This document shows positions 62,245 through 64,000 of a stretch of DNA of 64,000 nt, piece after piece. The stretch lies in the NCBI GenBank assembly GCA_902624635.1, contig CACNYD010000001.1, positions 407,772 through 471,771 on the forward strand, read 5' to 3'. Below the pieces are notes generated by a model. The model did no database searches, had not been told where the DNA came from, and worked only from the letters and a program-made list of their open reading frames with translations. Each line of letters begins with the position of its first letter. The first letter of the stretch is position 1. Made by a program: the position numbers and the translations under genes. This DNA comes from an uncultured Pelagibacteraceae bacterium (GTDB lineage Bacteria > Pseudomonadota > Alphaproteobacteria > Pelagibacterales > Pelagibacteraceae).

Positions 62245-63015
62245 ATGAGTAAAATACAAATTATTTCAGATACAAATCAAAAATCCTTAAAAATAAAAAA
62301 TTCATTATTAAGATTATTAAAAAAAAATAACTTAAAAATATTAAACCTAGTCATAATAATTGGAGGCGATGGTTTTATGCTGAAAACATTAAAAAAAAAT
62401 AAAGGAGTTAAGAAGATTTTTTATGGAATAAACTCTGGAAATTATGGCTTCTTAATGAATAAGTTTTCATCAAGAAAAACAATTAAAAATTTGAAGAAAG
62501 CTAAGATGATTTCTATTTCTCCTCTAGAGATGATAGTTAAAAATAGTAAAAATCAAACAAAAAAACATTTAGCAATTAATGAGGTATCAATTTTAAGACA
62601 AAGTAGGCAAGCCGCATCTTTATCTATTTATTATGGATCAAAACTAATTATAAAAAAATTAGTTTCAGATGGCGTTCTGGTATCAACACCTGCAGGAAGC
62701 ACTGCTTATAATCTTTCTGTTCATGGTCCAATTTTGGGTTTGAATTCAAAAAAACTCTCAATTTCACCTATAAGTCCTTTTAGACCTAGAAGATGGAAGG
62801 GAAGAGTAATTAAAGATAAATCTAAAATTTTGATTAAAAATCTTGATCCAAAAAAAAGACCCATTAGTGCAGTTGCTGACAATATAGAAGTTAGAAATGC
62901 AAAGAATATAATTGTTAAAACAAATCGAAAAATAAATTTTCATTTATTGTATGACCGCAATCGAAGTCTTCAAAAAAAAATAAAGTTAGAACAATTAAAA
63001 AAAGAAATTAATTAA
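62245..63015 (+). CDS. nadK: NAD kinase
   Basis: A 256-residue NAD kinase making NADP. The GGDG motif is in VIIIGGDGFMLKTL (about 37-50), NSGNYGFLMN follows, and SDGVLVSTPAGSTAYNLSVHGPIL with the conserved GGTxY-type loop is near 145-168. The start codon is 4 nt after the tRNA-Leu CCA, so it has almost no leader and is probably cotranscribed with the tRNA. Short for the family but complete. 6 nt from the next gene. Confidence 0.94.
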   Translation: MSKIQIISDTNQKSLKIKNSLLRLLKKNNLKILNLVIIIGGDGFMLKTLKKNKGVKKIFYGINSGNYGFLMNKFSSRKTIKNLKKAKMISISPLEMIVKNSKNQTKKHLAINEVSILRQSRQAASLSIYYGSKLIIKKLVSDGVLVSTPAGSTAYNLSVHGPILGLNSKKLSISPISPFRPRRWKGRVIKDKSKILIKNLDPKKRPISAVADNIEVRNAKNIIVKTNRKINFHLLYDRNRSLQKKIKLEQLKKEIN

Positions 63016-63021
63016 AAAACA

Positions 63022-63975
63022 ATGAAATGTTTAATAGTAGGAGGTTCAGGTCAATTCGGAATCACCTTAAGTAAAATTCTCATTAAAAAAAAAAAATATA
63101 ATGTGGATATTACAACAAGATCAATTTCTAAAGCAAAAAGTAAAATTAAAAAATACGGACTTAAAAAAGTTAGATTAATTAGATTGAATATTTTAGACAA
63201 AAAGCAAATTTTAAAAATTTTAAAAAGAAGGTATGATTACATTTTTTATTTTGCTGGACAGAGTTCTCCTGATTTATCTTTTAAAAAGATTAATCAGACA
63301 TTAGAGAGTAATTACTTAGGATGTAAGAATTTTTTAGAACTTTTAAAGTATCTTAATTTGAATACCAAATTCTTTAATTCTAGTTCATCTGAAATATTTT
63401 CTGATACAAAAAAAAAATTGAATATTTTTAGCAAAAAAAAACCAATTAGTCCTTATGGAAGATCAAAACTATTATCATTTGATCTTACAAAGAAATTTAG
63501 AAAAATATATAAGTTAAAAACTTATAATTTAGTGCTATTTAATTCTGAGTCATATTTTAGAGAAAAAAAATATTTAATTCCAAAAATATGTTTAGCAGCT
63601 ATCAAAGCTAAAAATTCAAATAAAATTACAGGTTTTGGGAAATTAGATGTTGTCAGAGAATGGAATTGGTGTGAAGAACAATGCAATTTAATTTTAAATT
63701 GTATGTCTAAAAATCCCAATGATTTTATCTTATCTAATGGAAAAGAATATTCTGGTTATCAAATGATAAAATATGCATTTAACTATCTAAAACTTGATTA
63801 TAAAAAATATATTAAAATTGAAAAAAAATTTTACAGAAAAAAAGATTTTAAGTTAAAAAGATCAGATTTCAAAAAAAATATTTTTCAAATTAATCCTAGT
63901 TGGGTACCAAAAATTTATGGAAAAGTACTAATTTGTAAATTAATTAAATATTATCAAAAAAATAAAACCATCTAA
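63022..63975 (+). CDS. GDP-mannose 4,6-dehydratase-like extended SDR
   Basis: A 317-residue extended SDR with CLIVGGSGQFGITL (Rossmann, 3-16), FYFAGQSS, FFNSSSSEIFSD with the Ser-Glu pair of dehydratases, SPYGRSKLLS (Tyr/Lys) and NSESYFREKKYLIPKI with GFGKLDVVREWNW, close to the FNHESPRRGE and GNLxAxRDW motifs of GMD. It would give GDP-4-keto-6-deoxymannose for fucose- or rhamnose-type sugars, but some GMD residues differ, so relatives acting on other sugars are possible. Starts a probable new sugar block at the window end. Confidence 0.75.
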   Translation: MKCLIVGGSGQFGITLSKILIKKKKYNVDITTRSISKAKSKIKKYGLKKVRLIRLNILDKKQILKILKRRYDYIFYFAGQSSPDLSFKKINQTLESNYLGCKNFLELLKYLNLNTKFFNSSSSEIFSDTKKKLNIFSKKKPISPYGRSKLLSFDLTKKFRKIYKLKTYNLVLFNSESYFREKKYLIPKICLAAIKAKNSNKITGFGKLDVVREWNWCEEQCNLILNCMSKNPNDFILSNGKEYSGYQMIKYAFNYLKLDYKKYIKIEKKFYRKKDFKLKRSDFKKNIFQINPSWVPKIYGKVLICKLIKYYQKNKTI

Positions 63976-64000
63976 CCAATTAATTTAGGTGTGCCCCGCA

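Overview
The window looks like a chromosomal segment of a SAR11-clade alphaproteobacterium (Pelagibacter-like). The signs are very low GC, almost no intergenic space, stop/start overlaps inside operons, and a gene set typical of an open-ocean heterotroph: TRAP and ABC uptake systems, the 2-methylcitrate cycle, and lone small regulators. No insertion sequence, integrase, CRISPR array or rRNA operon is visible. Two tRNA genes (Met-CAT at 373-449 and Leu-TAA at 62155-62240) each sit at the edge of a surface-sugar or envelope region, which is where flexible gene content is expected.

Layout. 72-6251: a small membrane protein, tRNA-Met, then a cell-surface polysaccharide block (GT-C membrane glycosyltransferase, SDR epimerase, rmlB-rmlA-rmlC, WbbL-like GT2). 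6255-10458: apt divergent from mtnP-mtnA-class II aldolase-speDE fusion, a compact route that makes spermidine and disposes of its by-product methylthioadenosine. 10520-12759: polar amino-acid ABC binding protein plus two permeases, with no ATPase gene. 12756-17763: an M24 enzyme lacking metal ligands, a methyltransferase, a DUF6165-like protein, GT9 and GT4 glycosyltransferases and a thioredoxin-fold protein. 17784-23606: gamma- and beta-carbonic-anhydrase-like proteins, PNPOx-like protein, hydroxyisobutyrate-type dehydrogenase, MFS transporter, omega subunit, and a class III CoA-transferase broken by one extra G. 23701-28628: TRAP transporter dctPQM, dus, a TauE-type exporter and a DUF2061 protein.

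28837-55811 is mostly core metabolism: a charged helical protein, phosphohexomutase, nrdAB, prpD-prpB-prpC, gph, a GlmU acetyltransferase domain standing alone, glmS, DAHP synthase, nadE, cysS, cimA, an rRNA/tRNA methylase, rpsD, and a minus-strand run purB-purC-purS-purQ-purL-bolA-grxD preceded by sfsA-map. 55812-62240 is the most unusual part. A gamma-glutamylcyclotransferase-like gene runs into a decayed 5' half of a tRNA-Leu. Next come five tightly packed genes for exported proteins, including a FlgT/CsgG-like protein and an LPP20-like lipoprotein, then two more envelope genes and the intact tRNA-Leu. Nothing flagellar or curli-like surrounds them. 62245-64000 holds nadK, starting 4 nt after the tRNA, and a GDP-mannose-dehydratase-like gene that opens another sugar region.

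The genes work together in several visible sets: spermidine synthesis coupled to MTA and adenine salvage, dTDP-sugar synthesis with its likely transferase, propionyl-CoA oxidation, de novo purine synthesis, and an envelope complex of unknown purpose. Protein family calls are from reading motifs by eye; no database search was possible.
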